NCBI GenBank assembly: GCA_036936605.1
Contig: JAUPFV010000002.1
Span: forward strand, 247,959,305 to 248,023,304
Source of the DNA: Limnanthes douglasii subsp. nivea
Taxonomy: Eukaryota > Streptophyta > Magnoliopsida > Brassicales > Limnanthaceae
DNA length: 64,000 nucleotides
Direction: 5' to 3'
Each line of letters opens with the position of its first letter. The stretch's first letter is position 1. The notes below the pieces were generated by a model. The model was given only the letters and a program-made list of their open reading frames with translations, had not been told where the DNA came from and did no database searches. Below are positions 1 through 12,112 of the stretch, piece after piece. A program made the translations under genes and the position numbers.

Positions 1-2422
1 TCGGAAATTGATTCCAAAGGAATGGCTGGTACATGAATTTCATTGCTGTACCTCTGGCATGGGTCACACCTTCTTACCAGCTCCTTAGCATCTTTCATAA
101 TTGATGGCCAATAATATCCGGAGAGTAACACTCTTCTTGTCAAAGCTCTAAATCCACAATGGGCTGATCCCTCACCATCATGCAATGCGGAGAGAACCAT
201 TTGTGACTCATGATCCCCTAAACAACGTAGGAGAGGTTTGCTATAGGACTTTTTATACAAGACTTCTCTCAACATAATGAAACCACGAGCCCGGTGTTTC
301 AACATTCTGGCTTGTGATTTATCTAAGGGCACAATACCATCGGACAGATATTGCATAAGGGGAGACCTCCAGTCTTGAGGCCTACTCACTTGTATTTCAA
401 AGACTTCCTCTTTTCCATCCTCACCAAGTTCAATAGAAGGGCTTTCAAGCACATGGATCCATGGATAGGAATCCGTATATGCTATTGTTGCCAATGAATC
501 TGCTAGTTCATTTTCTGCCCTGGGGATGTGTTCATAGACAACAGCCTTAAACTTTAATGCTTCATTTTTGAGGAGGAGTAAATACTTGACCAATTGCTCC
601 TTTCTAGCCTCTCATAGGCCCAAAGCATGGTGGACAAGCAACTGGGAGTCACTTAGTAGCTTGACCCTTTTAGCTCCACAGATATAGGCCAACTTTAACC
701 CAGCTATGGCTGCTTCGTACTCGGACTCATTATTAGATGCCCTGAAAGCAAAACAAATAGCTTGGTACATGTTGTCCCCGTAGGGGGAAGTGAGACATAT
801 CCCTGCCCCAGATCCCATGGAACTAGATCCTCCGTCTGTTCGGACAATCCACACTTTCTTGTCTTTTGAATCAGTAGGTTGCTCTGGGTCCCTATCAGAA
901 TGGAATTCAACCAGAAAATCAGCCACAGCTTGGGCTTTCACTGCTGTCCGGGGAGCAAAGTCTATGTCAAAGTCCCCCAACTCTACTGACCACTTTGTCA
1001 TTCTGCTTGAAATGTCTGATTTTTGAAGGACATTCTTTAAAGGGAAAGATGTCCGAACGACGATTGGATGAGCCTGAAAGTAGGGCCTCATTTTCCTTGC
1101 AGCTATCACCAAAGCTAATGCCAGTTTTTCGAGTTTCAAGTAACGCCTTTCAGCATCAATCAAGCTTTTGCTGATGTAGTACACTGGATGAGGATGCCCA
1201 TCGACCTCTCTTACTAATACCGCACTGATGGCACAACTTGAAACAGCCAGATAAACAAAGAGAGTCTCCCCATCAACCGGTTTGAACAAAGTTTTGGGAG
1301 AGGAAAGATGTTTCTTGATTTCATTGAATGCTTCATCACACTGTGCTGTCCATTCAAACCCCTTTGCACCCTTCAAGGTTTGAAAGAATGGAGCACACCT
1401 GTCCGAAGACCTGGAGATGAATCTGTTCAAGGCAGCCAATCTCCCCGTTAGTCGCTGTACTTCTTTAATGTTTCGAGGAGGTTCCATCTGGAATAAGGCA
1501 TCGAGTTGGTCCGGGTCGGGCTGTATTCCATGCTCACTTATGATGTACCCTAAGAATTTCCCGGACTGTACTCCGAACACACACTTTTCAGGGTTTAACT
1601 TTAAATTCACCTTTGCTAAGTTGGCAAAAGTTTCTTGGAGGTCGGACAAGTATAACTGCTCATCCACACTTTTTACCATCATATCGTCAATATAAACCTC
1701 CATATTTCTTCCAATCTGATTAGCGAATGCCTTGTTAACTAACCTTTGATAAGTAGCCCCAGCATTTTTAAGCCAAAAGGCATCACCTTGTAGCAATGCA
1801 GACCCCTATCAGTAACAAACGTGGTGTGCTCTTGATCTTTTGGATCTACTTGGATCTGATTGTACCCGGAGAAAGCATCCATGAATGAGAGTAGCTTGTT
1901 CCCAGAAGTAGAGTCTACTAACTGATCTATCCGGGGGACCGGATACAAATCTTTTGGGCAAGCTCTATTGAGGTCTGTGAAGTCAATACACATGCGCCAT
2001 TTGCTATTCTTCTTTTTCACCAAGACAGGATTGGCAGTCCACAAAGGGTATTGAGATTCTTTAATATGCCCCATTTTTGTGAGTCTGTCAACCTCTTGTA
2101 CTATGACATCAGTCTTTTCTTTTGAGAAAGCTCTCCTCTTTTGTACCACAGGTGCCACATCCCTCCGGACAGATAGGTGATGGGAAATCACCTCTGAAGG
2201 AACTCCAGTAACATCAGCATTGCACCAAGCAAAAACGTGCTGATGGTCTTTCAATAATTTCAACATCTCTTCTTTCAACATTGGTGGCATTCTGGACCCT
2301 ATCTTGACACTCTTCCCTTCTCCCAAGCAGTGCGTTTCAACCTCCTCAATCGGAATTAACACTCCAGGGGTCTCTCTGGGGTCATCAATTTCACCCTCAC
2401 CCCCAGAAAGGCCCTCAAACTG
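1..2422 (-). pseudogene. pol: A0 pol (RT, RNase H, second RNase H, integrase start), broken
   Basis: Pol of A0, read right to left in the gag frame after the UAG at 2423-2425. Visible domains are the reverse transcriptase (FMDAFSGYNQI near 1860-1890, YIDD at 1683-1694), the gypsy RNase H (about 960-1330), the archaeal-type second RNase H (RTDGGSS near 830, NESEYEA near 730) and the HHCC integrase finger (about 60-200). The integrase core lies outside the window. Two lesions separate it from A2: one A is missing from the A-run just after the MPFGLK motif near 1770, and a TGA stands at 612-614 where A2 has serine. It is very similar to A2 pol, so identification is secure; it cannot make active enzyme. 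Confidence 0.9.
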
Positions 2423-4476
2423 CTATTGATTATTTATACGGACTGCCCCCAGCGTTCGTGGAGCCAAGGCAGTGGCATAGCACTCTCTAGCAATCTTTTG
2501 GCTCCTCCGGACAACCCCAACCTGTCCCTGAACAGCATACTTTAAACACTGATGGACTGTCGAAGCCACTGCATGCATCCTAGAGAGCCAAGATCTCCCT
2601 AGAATAGTATTATAGCAAGTGGGACAATCCACCACAATGAAGAGTATTCTAACCATTTTCCTGAAAGGGCCCCTGCCCAACAACACTTCTTCTTCAAACT
2701 CCCCGATCACATCAGCTGAGCTGCCCGTGAAACCCACGATTGATCTGTCCGACTTCTGAATCACAGCTGGATTTTTCATTTTCTTGTAAGTGTTTAGAAA
2801 AAGGATATTGGCAGAGCTTCCAGTATCCACCAGAATTCTCCTTATCTCATTGCCCCCTATAGATGCTCCTATGACAACAGCATCCTCATGAGGGCCAGCA
2901 ATATCTCTCAAATCATCCTCATCGAAGACTATGAATGGGAATGAGTTTGGTGATTGATAGGATGTCATGCCTCCTTCTAGTTGGGAGGCTAAATTATGAA
3001 CATGCCTCTTTCTTGAAGAAGCAGTAGGAGCAGTCATTGTGTCCCCTCCGAAAATTGTCAGTGACTCGAAGAATTTAACGAGCCCGGAGACTGTCTTGGA
3101 ATACTCCTCTATAGCACCCACCTTATTTCGCGTTGGATCAGGATCCAAGTACTCAGATTCCACATCAAACCTCTCCACTATTACCATAGCCCCCTCTGGG
3201 GCAGCATTACTTGGACCAACCCGGTGAGTATTGTCAGGCCTGTTGCCTCCTCTTCTTTTAACGTACGCACCCAACTTTCCCCTTTCAATCAAATTTTGTA
3301 CTTCTTGCTTCAATGCTATGCAATCATCAGTGGTATGGCCAATATCATTGTGGTATTGGCAAAAGGAGTTGTTACGATGCTCTCTGGGAGACTGCAAGGT
3401 TGCCGGTCTCTGGTAGTGTACCTCATCTTTTGTTTTATCAAAAATGGTGGCCACGCTTTCTTTAAGTTCTGCGAACCACTCCGGTTGGACCCATGGTCCC
3501 CTTTTGTTTCTGGATTGTTGACTTTGAGCAGGAGCAGCTGGCTGAGACTGAGCTTTTCCTCTACCATGCCCCTGTCCGGTTTCTCTTGCTCTATTCCCGG
3601 ACTGGTTTTGATTTGGAGTTGGTGCCACCAGGGTGGACCTCACCTGTCTGTGTACCCTGGTCTTCTTTATTTCATCAACGTTTATTTGCTTGCCAACTTG
3701 ATTTAGCAACCCTCCCCAGGTCATGGCTTTCTTTCTGGTCACTGAATCACCCAGGTTGCCTGGGTTCAAACCTTGTCTTAGGGATGCTATTGCCACCTGT
3801 TCGAAGCAATCAGCCAACCCATTCTTTGTGTTCACAAAACGACTTATGTACTCCATTAATGATTCATTTGGTTCCTGGGCGCAATGGATTATGGTGTCTC
3901 CATTACCCTTCAGCTCCTTACTCCCCACAAACTGCCTTCGAAAGGCCACCCAAAAAGTATCAAAATCTTTAATACAACCTTGAGGCAGGCTGTTGTACCA
4001 TTTCAGAGCACTCCCCGTAAAAGATTGGGAGAATTCCCTACACAGTAGTTTATCATCATCATGAAGTTCTTGAATTGCTCCAGATGATTGTCCGGATCAG
4101 TACTGCCATCGTACTTCTCCATCTTGGTGCTGTCAAACCTTTTAGGGAGGTTCCCGGACAGAATCTTAGAAGACAATGGAGATTGCCTCCAGTTTCTTCC
4201 ACGACTGAACAGAGTATCCTCATTGGGAGTTGCAAAGATACCTGGTTCATCGTGAAAAGCGAAAGGATCCATCAGCATCCGGTCCATATGCCTCCGGTTA
4301 TGAGATGATCCCTTACCAATATGCCTTTTCATTCTTCCATGGTGATCTCTTTTTCTTGAATATTTCTTAACCTGCTTTTGCTTTTTCTTGGTTCGACCCT
4401 CATCACTGCTGGAGGACAAGGATTTTTCATTTCCCTCATTATCCGAAGAGCTGCCCGAAGATTCTGAACTTGAGTC

Positions 4477-4481
4477 AGAGC
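4477..4481. repeat. Left target-site duplication of A2 (AGAGC)
   Basis: AGAGC immediately left of the A2 LTR; the same five bases occur at 15009-15013 on the other side. The duplicated site lies in the A0 gag serine-rich tract, which reads continuously if A2 and one copy are removed. Confidence 0.93.
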
Positions 4482-4961
4482 TGGTGAGGATAAAAGTAGC
4501 CTGAGGGTAGGCTGGTAATTTCAAGTGGAGTTCTAAGGCGGCGTGAGGGTGTTTCAGGGTGGTGTGAAAGTGTTTCAAGGTGTTTCAAGGTGTTTTAAGG
4601 TGGAGAGAGAATTGAGCAGCTTGGCAGCAGTAAATTTTTGTTACCCATAGTTAATGCTGGTGGTTGGGTATTTATAGTATGTAATTTGGGCCCTTATGGG
4701 CTTTCGGGTCAAGTTTAATGGACTCGGGTCATGTTTAAAGACCCATGAGTTTTAAGCAGATGGGCAGGTAGCTTAGTCAGATAGTGTTTAGGTTTTTTAG
4801 TACTTTAGTCATAGTTCGAACTGCTTTGGGCTTGTAGTGTTCGAAGTCACCTGCCTGGTTCAAATGTCCTGTCCGAATTAAGCTCTTGGATCCTGTCCGG
4901 TTTACGGAGAGATTTACTTTGGGCTGCCCTTCCGGGGAGCACTTCGAATTCGGACTCATCA
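4482..4961 (-). repeat. 3' LTR of A2
   Basis: 480 bp, beginning TGGTGAGG and ending CTCATCA on the plus strand, so TG...CA in either direction. On the minus strand a TATAAATACC box (near 4670) marks the LTR promoter. It matches 14529-15008 at all but 7 positions. Confidence 0.95.
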
Positions 4962-4975
4962 GGAGCCCCTTTTTT
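4962..4975 (-). other. A2 polypurine tract
   Basis: On the minus strand this reads as a run of A then G (AAAAAAGGGGCTCC) directly before the 3' LTR, the expected start point for plus-strand DNA synthesis. Confidence 0.75.
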
Positions 4976-5291
4976 AGGTATTTGAACAAGTATCCTTGTC
5001 AAAGAACTGAAAAACAGTCCGATTCAGGAAGTGGTTCATCAATTCGAAGAGAGTTGAGGACAGAACCGGACAGACCAAACGTTACGAATTCCAAACGGTT
5101 CTTGTCAGAGTTAGTGGGACACGTGTCACTCTCTGGTTGGTTACTTTAGCCGTTTTTTCACCTTGAAAGTTGCACCACTTTCTCGAACAAGTTACCTCTT
5201 TTAAATGCCATAAATGACATCAGCGCCGTCTTTTAATTATTGCCCAACTTTTCGGATTCTCCTAGGAATCAAACCCGTTTTTCACATTTAC
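4976..5291 (+). promoter_or_regulatory. Upstream region of the A2 antisense gene
   Basis: No protein-coding gene. It lies between the A2 polypurine tract and the TATA box of the plus-strand gene, and holds several CCGGACAG/TTCGAA-type words and a TGACATCA element near 5215. This is the natural place for promoter elements of that gene. Confidence 0.4.
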
Positions 5292-5298
5292 TATAAAT
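5292..5298 (+). promoter_or_regulatory. TATA box of the A2 antisense gene
   Basis: TATAAAT about 100 bp upstream of the ATG at 5393, followed by pyrimidine-rich sequence typical of a plant transcript leader. The same box occurs at the same place in B (51103-51110), C (18591-18598), D (21034-21040) and I (37081-37088). Confidence 0.6.
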
Positions 5299-5392
5299 TC
5301 TTTTCACCTTTCACAGTCTCACTATCTCTTTCACTTTGCCATTTCACCCAAAGCTTTATCTCTCTAAAACTTCAAAATTTCCTTAGTTGTTT

Positions 5393-8080
5393 ATGTTCAC
5401 AGCAAGAACAGCACTGATCAAGGGCGGTTGGCTTAACCTCTCAGAATTGGAGAAAGCTCAAAGAGTTGAAAAAGAAAAAAGACTTGCAGCAGGGCTTCCA
5501 GCATCGCCTGTCGAGAAACCAGCCCCTTCAATCGAAGAATCTGACAGAGGTTCATCTTCTTCTAAAGGTACAAAACCTAAAAAACTCTTTCAATCAACAC
5601 TCTCCCCCATAGTTTTTGGCTCTTCTGTTCAAGAGTCGATTCCTATTGTTGAACCGGGGGTCACTGCCACAAGTGTTAGGAAAAAATCCTCTTTCATTGC
5701 TATGGGGTCCGATTCTGACCACTCCCCAGACAAATTAATCATGAAAAGGCCAAGTAGGTTGGTTAAAGGGCTTTCTTCCAAAAATACTAGCGAATCAGGG
5801 TCCGGGGCAACTATTAGGACTCTCCGGGAAAGGCCGGCCGGTCCGGGGGCTAGCAGTCCTCTACCTCCCAAAGAAACTTCAACCTCAGAAACTCAAACTG
5901 AGGTGGTAAGTCGAAAACATTCAGAGAGCCAACAGTCCGGAGGATTAGCTGTGCCAAGCTTCATCCCTCCCCGGGCTGTTTCTACAGAAGCTCCCCCAAC
6001 AATAATGGAGGAGAGAATGGAGGACTCCACCGAGGAGATTAGATTTGAGTCCGAGTCCTCCGGACAAGCTGAAACTGCTAGAGTTGCTGCCAAGAAAGGC
6101 AAAGAAAACTTATATCTGAGGCATCCGGACCTGCCGGAGAGCCTCGAAGGGAGAGTAGGGCCATGCTTCCACAAGGTGGAGTTCAAGTATCTTTCATCTC
6201 TGTTAAAGACCAAGTATGCGTTCATCCATACTAAAGATCTGGGACGACTGCGTACCAAGTGGGGGATCCCTGAGAATGTAAAGATTCGAATTCCCATCGA
6301 TCCAGAGACCCCGATGGATTGCAAAAGAAATGAGATAGTCTTCTTTACGGAGCTATTCAATTGGGGACTTAGGTTCCCACTGGACCCAGAAATAGTACGC
6401 TATTTTCACTTGGTCAAGCTATGTCCATCACAGCTAAGCCCTAACGGCTGGTACACCTTGATGTCATGTATTATGGCATCTAGGCTATCTGGAATTCCTC
6501 TTCCTATGGAAGAGTTTGCAGCTGTGGCTAATTTGTGCAAGCGTCATCAGTTCCCTTTTTATCATTTCAACATGGGGAACGATCTTAAAGCTGTTGATGA
6601 TCTCCTGGAATCGGAGAGTAAATGGAGGAGCCAGTTCTTGTTTGTCAGTGGCTCATGGGAAAATGGCAAGAAAATCAAAACCGGGGAGAATCCTAGCCTT
6701 CTTCGAAGTAGATGGAGGAGCGATCGTAAGTTTTTATTTTAAGTTTCTGTTCGAACCTCTCTTTCCTTTAAGTTTATACTAATCAGTTTTTCTTTTGTTT
6801 TATCAGAGCTGCCAAAGGAGTTCGGGGACTATCTGAAGGCCGGACAGGTCACATGTGGCAAAATCAACGCTTGGGCCGCAGAGAACTGGGAGAACCGGTT
6901 TCATAAAGCCTTCACTGCTGGGAACCTAGCGAGGTCTCACCTGTGGAACACCACAGGTCGAAGAGACTTAACCTGGGAGGAGTTCTCCACCCCACCTGAT
7001 GAAGACGTCGTGCTGAGAAGATCTCATGAACTGGATGGGACCCTCTTCCTTCCTGCCCGGGCCAAAGCCCCAAGTAAAATGAAGGGCAAGAAGAAGAAAG
7101 GCAGGAAAGCAGTAGAGGATACTGAGAAAGAGGCCCCAACAAACACAGAGGTGCCAGCCCAGGCTCAAGTTGATGCAAACCTCCTACAGGTGGTAGAACA
7201 GGAGAGCGAGAAACAAGGAGTGAACCCCCCAAAACCTTCAAGGGCTTCCAAACGGGCTCGTAAGCAAGCAAGTGACAGTGCTGACAGGGAAGTAAAAAAG
7301 AAAAAGACTTCCCAAGGAGAAGAGCTCGCTCTCCGGGATCCGGAGCCCACTTTCCCAACCGATCCGACGTTAGCCGAAGAGATCCCAGGGGATCTTAATG
7401 AAGGGATTCCAATGGAATTCCATACTGATGAGGTTGAAAGGGGAGAGATTAACATGGATGAAGTGGATGTCACCGGTCTAGGTGCTCTAGGTGATTATTT
7501 CCTTGGCCTGTCCAGAGATGAGTTCGCAGGGCCATATGTTCCCCCAAGTAGTTCCAACACAGTGAATTTCAATGGTAAGACTTTTATGGTTTCCAGTGAG
7601 AGGGACATCATAGCCCATTCTCTCCTTAGCAACGTGCAGCCAGTACTTACCTTGGAAAGGCAAGTCCGAAGTCAGGCAACCACCATCAAAGACCTCAAGT
7701 CTGAGAAGGAGAAGCTGTCCGATGACCTCAGGACTGCTGCTACTAAGGTTGATTTGCTTAAGGAGTCGAACGAACAGCTAAAGAAGAATCAAAATGAAAG
7801 CAACACAAAAGTTGCTTCTTTAGAAGAGACCGTAAAAGATCTCCGGGCTAAGCTGTCCGGACTGGAGAAGGATTTGACAGCCTCAAGAGGAGAAACTGCA
7901 GCAAAGGAGAAGCTTGTCACCAACCTGACTACTGACAAACTTGCTTTAGAGAATGCAGTGACTCAGGCTGTTGAAGAGAAAGGTGCTTTGGTGAAGGATC
8001 AAGAGGCCATGATCAAGGCTAAAATCAACACTTATGCCAGAGAGATGATACGGAGTGAAGAATTAATGATTGAAAGGTGA
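5393..8080 (+). CDS. Antisense accessory gene of A2, two exons (PF04195-type, coiled coil)
   Basis: The extra gene lies opposite pol and runs from the 3' LTR inward. Exon 1 is 5393-6725 and exon 2 is 6807-8080; the ATG at 5393 is the first in frame after the TATA box. The N-terminal third is Ser/Pro-rich. About 6180-6720 encodes the 'putative gypsy type transposon' domain (PF04195; LRFPLDPEIVRYFHLVKLCP, SWENGKKI). Exon 2 has lysine-rich, nuclear-signal-like stretches (KGKKKKGRK, KRARK) and a long coiled coil at about 7640-8030. Joining 6725 to 6807 keeps the frame (phase 1). Exon 1 has no stops. The frame ends at 8080, but an acidic tail continues in another frame to 8352, so the C-terminus is damaged. 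Function is unknown; extra ORFs of this kind are known in Tat elements. A nuclear regulatory role is only a guess. Confidence 0.75.
6726..6806 (+). other. Intron of the A2 antisense gene (81 bp, GT-AG, phase 1)
   Basis: Donor GTAAGT after ...GATC; acceptor TTTTGTTTTATCAG before AGCTGCC. The intron is T-rich. Its position corresponds codon for codon to introns in B, C, D and I. Without splicing the reading frame ends inside it at 6742. Confidence 0.75.
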
Positions 8081-8352
8081 AGTCCGATATGGTCCTCCTG
8101 TTTCACGAGAAGTTCCCGAAGAGGAGACTAGGGGACTTATGACACTATGTGGATGACGATGATCTCCCATACTGGACCATGGTTGATGAAGGGTACACTG
8201 ATGTGTCCTCGTCTGGTGACGAAGAGGAAACCGGAGAGAGTCCAGGTGAGGAAGAGATTTACCCCAAGGGTAAGAAGATTGTCGAGGAGAAGAGCGACAT
8301 CAAGGGCAAGAAAAAGGATGAGGGTGAGCCATCTTCAAAGGCTCAACCTTAA
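8081..8352 (+). pseudogene. Detached acidic C-terminal tail of the A2 antisense gene
   Basis: A frame rich in Asp, Glu and Lys (DDDDLPYWTMVDEGYTD, GDEEETGESPGEEE) lies in a different frame from exon 2, with a TGA at about 8138-8140 between them. The homologous B protein ends in a comparable Ser/Glu tail, so this is probably the original C-terminus separated by a frameshift. Confidence 0.6.
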
Positions 8353-8848
8353 TTTATAATTTGTTCTATTTATCTTTTGTTTGAACTAAAGTCCTTGGAA
8401 GGCCAAGGCACCTTTTTTTTGTGATGGTGTCCGTATTATTCGGACAGATTTGTGTACTGTGCCCCAAACTTGTTCAAAAAGTCCTTGGAAGGCCAAGGCA
8501 ACTTTAAGTTGTTGAATGAATGCTTTTATTTTACTCAACCATCTTCTTCTTTTATTATTTGTCTCACTTTAGACAGCTAGAATTTAAGTAGCTTTGAGTT
8601 ATTGCATTGTGAGAGTGTTTAGTTTCTCTGGCTAGAATTTAAGTAGCCTTTAGTCCTTTCAGTCCGGGTAGTATGACAAACAACAGAATTTTGCAAAAAC
8701 TTAGAAAATTATTGAAGAAAGCATCAAGTTTTATTGAAAGCTCTCCGTGGCGCCGAAGAGAGGAAGTGGTATGCCCCCAAATATTTACATGGATGTTTAA
8801 ACAAGTAAATATTTACATAAGCTTTATTCCAAGTACATTCGAAGGTGT
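8353..8848. other. Convergent 3' ends between the antisense gene and pol in A2
   Basis: No gene. This is the tail-to-tail gap between the plus-strand accessory gene and minus-strand pol. It holds two copies of GTCCTTGGAAGGCCAAGGCA (8390 and 8480 regions) and two of CTAGAATTTAAGTAGC (near 8580 and 8635). T-rich stretches are plausible polyadenylation regions, but no signal stands out. Confidence 0.5.
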
Positions 8849-11800
8849 TCAATATTCCAAAGGGTGAGTTAAAACCCTGCCATCTTTGTCTTCCAACCAG
8901 TATGTCCCAGGCTTGATTCTTTCAACCACAGTATACGGACCCTCCCAAGTTGGGGCCAGCTTTCCGAAGAGCTTTTCTTTGGTGTGCAAGAAAACTTTTC
9001 CCAATACTTTATCTCCTGGTTGAAAATCCCTTCTTTTAACTTTAGAAGCAAACCTGCTTCTCATCAAGCCTTGATAGTGTGCCATTCTAAGATGATCTTT
9101 TACCCGCCTTTCTTCAATTAAATCAAGTTGATTTCTAATTGTCATCTCATTAGCCTGTCCGGAGAAGTTATGAACACGAAAGGAGGGGAGTGTCTTCTCT
9201 ATGGGAGCTACTGCATCCATCCCATAGACCAAGGCAAAGGGGGATTCTTGTGTTGCAGCCCCAGGTGTTGTCCGGTAGGCCCATAGGACTTCTTGTAGAT
9301 AACTAGGCCACTTCCCAGCAGCCCCTTCTAAGTTTTTCTTTAAACCGGACAGTATTGTTCTATTAGCCACCTCAACTTGCTCATTGGCCTGTGGGTGGAA
9401 AGGTGAAGAAAAGCAGTGCTGAATACCCATTGAGGCACATAAGCTCTCCATCTCTCTATTATCAAACTGTGGCCCATTGTCTGTTGTTATTTTCTGGGGG
9501 ACACCAAATCTGCAACATATATTGGACAGAATGAATTTTATAACAGCTTTTGATGTCGTCCCTGCCAAGGGGGCTGCTTCTATCCACTTCGAAAAGTAAT
9601 CAATGGCTACAATTATGGTTTTACGCCCTCCGGACGCCACAGGGAGAGGCCCAACCAAGTCCAATCCCCATCGACCAAAAGGGATGGGCTCAGAAATTGA
9701 TTCCAAAGGAATGACTGGTACATGAATTTCATTGCTGTACCTCTGACATGGGTCACACCTCCTTACCAGCTCCTTAGCATCTTTAATAATTGATGGCCAA
9801 TAATATCCGGAGAGAAGCACTCTTCTTGTCAAAGCTCTAAATCCACAATGGGCTGATCCCTCACCATCATGCAATTCAGAGAGAACCATTTGTGACTCAT
9901 GATCCCCTAAACAGCGTAGGAGAGGTTTGCTATAGGACTTTTTGTACAAGACTTATCTAATCATAATGAAACCACGAGCCCTGTGTTTCAATGTTCTGGC
10001 TTGTGATTTATCCAAGGGCACGATGCCATCGGACAGATATTGCATAAGAGGAGACCTCCAGTCTTGAGGCCGGTTTACTTGTATTTCAAAGACTTCCTCT
10101 TTTTCACCTTCATCAAGTTGAATAGAAGGGCTTTCAAGCACATGGATCCATGGGTAGGACTCCGTATATGCTATCGTTGCCAATGAGTCTGCTAACTCAT
10201 TCTCTGCCCGGGGGATGTGCTCATAGACAACAGCTTTAAACTTTGACGCTTCATTTTTAAGGAGGAGCAAGTATTTGATCAATTGCTCCTTTCTGGCCTC
10301 TGACAGGCCTAGAGCATGGTGGACAAGCAATTGGGAGTCACTTAGTAGCTTGACCCTTTTTGCTCCACAGATGTATGCCAATTTTAACCCAGCTATAGCT
10401 GCTTCGTATTCGGACTCATTATTGGATGCCCTGAAAGCAAAACAAATATCTTGGAACATGTTGTCCCCATAGGGGGAAGTGAGACATATTCCTGCCCCAG
10501 ATCCCATGGTACTGGATCCTCCGTCTGTTCGGAAAATCCACACTTTTTTGTCTTTTGAATCAGCAGGTTGTTCTGAATCCCTATCAGAATGGAACTCAAC
10601 GAGAAAATCAGCCACAGCTTGAGCTTTTACTGCTGTCCGGGGAGCGAAGTCTATGTCGAAGTCCCCCAACTCTACTGACCACTTTGTCATTCTGCTCGAA
10701 ATGTCTGCTTTTTGAAGGATATTCTTTAAAGGGAAAGATGTCCGGACAACGATAGGATGAGCCTGGAAGTAGGGCCTCATTTTTCTTGCAGCTATCACCA
10801 AAGCCAAAGCTAGTTTTTCAAGTTTCAAGTAACGTCTCTCAGCATCAATCAAGCTTTTGCTGATGTAGTACACTGGGTGAGGATACCCATCAACCTCCCT
10901 TACTAACACAGCACTGATGGCACAACTTGAAACAGCCAGATATACAAAAAGAGTCTCCCCATCGACTGGTTTAAACAAGGTCTTGGGAGAGGACAGATGC
11001 TTCTTGATTTCATTGAATGCCTCATCACACTGTGGTGTCCATTCAAACCCCTTTGCACCCTTCAAGGTTTGAAAGAATGGAGCACATCTGTCCGAAAACC
11101 TGGAGATGAATCTGTTCAAGGCTGCCAACCTCCCCGTTAATCGCTGTACTTCTTTAATGTTTCGAGGAGGCTCCATTTGGAACAAAGCATTGAGTTGGTC
11201 CGGGTCGGGTTGTATTCCATGCTCACTTATGATATACCCTAAGAACTTCCCGGACTGCACTCCGAACACACACTTTTTAGGGTTTAATTTTAAATTCACT
11301 TTGGCCAAGTTGGCAAAAGTCTCTTGGAGGTCGGACAAGTGCAACTGCTCATCCACGCTTTTCACCATCATATCGTCAATGTAAACCTCCATATTTCTTC
11401 CAATTTGATCAACAAATGCCTTATTGACCAACCTTTGATAAGTAGCCCTAGCATTTTTCAAACCAAAGGGCATCACCTTGTAGCAGTGTAAACCTCTATT
11501 AGTGACAAAAGTGGTATGCTCTTGATCTTTTGGATCCACTTGGATCTGATTGTACCCGCATAATGCATCCATGAAGGAGAGTAGCTTGTTCCCTGAAGTA
11601 GAGTCTACTAACTGATCTATCCGGGGAACCGGATACAAGTCTTTTGGGCAAGCTCGATTGAGGTCTGTGAAGTCAATGCACATACGCCATTTACCATTCT
11701 TCTTTTTTACCAAGACAGGATTGGCAGTCCACAAAGGGTACTGAGATTCTTTAATGTGCCCCATCTTTGTGAGTCTGTCAACCTCCTGTACAATGACATC

Positions 11801-12112
11801 AGCCTTTTCTTTTGAGAAAGCTCTCCTTTTTTGTACCACTGGTGCCACATCCCTCCGGACTGATAGGTGATGGGAAATCACCTCTGATGGAACTCCAGTA
11901 ACATCAGCATTGCACCAAGCAAAAACATGCTGATGGTCTTTCAAGAACTTCAACATTCCTTCTTTCAGTATTGGTGGCATTTTGGACCCTATCTTAACGC
12001 TTTTTCCCTCTTCCAAGCAATGTGTTTCAACCTCCTCAATTGGAATCAACACTCCGGGGGTCTCTCTGGGGTCATCAATTTCACCCTCACCCCCAGAAAG
12101 GCCCTCAAACTG
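8849..12112 (-). pseudogene. pol: A2 pol polyprotein (RT-RNase H-second RNase H-integrase), one stop
   Basis: Pol lies in the same frame as gag-protease, after the UAG at 12113-12115. Domain order: RT (FMDALCGYNQI near 11565; YIDD 11372-11383), gypsy RNase H (about 10570-10990), archaeal-type RNase H with TDGGSS, NESEYEA, SDSQ and ADSLA (about 10160-10545), HHCC finger (about 9740-9880), then the integrase core with WGLDLVGP, TDNGPQF and QVEVANR supplying the D, D and E. The dual RNase H marks the Tat lineage. A TAA at 9953-9955 separates RNase H from integrase, and near 8872 one extra T shifts the frame in the final residues compared with B. Both look like recent damage. Confidence 0.92.

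Noticed and set aside
2423..4578. Plus-strand frames such as 3224-3706 and 3493-3972 opposite A0 gag
   Set aside because: They are mirror frames of gag-protease; the same shadows recur opposite A2 gag (for example 12914-13549) and contain no domain.
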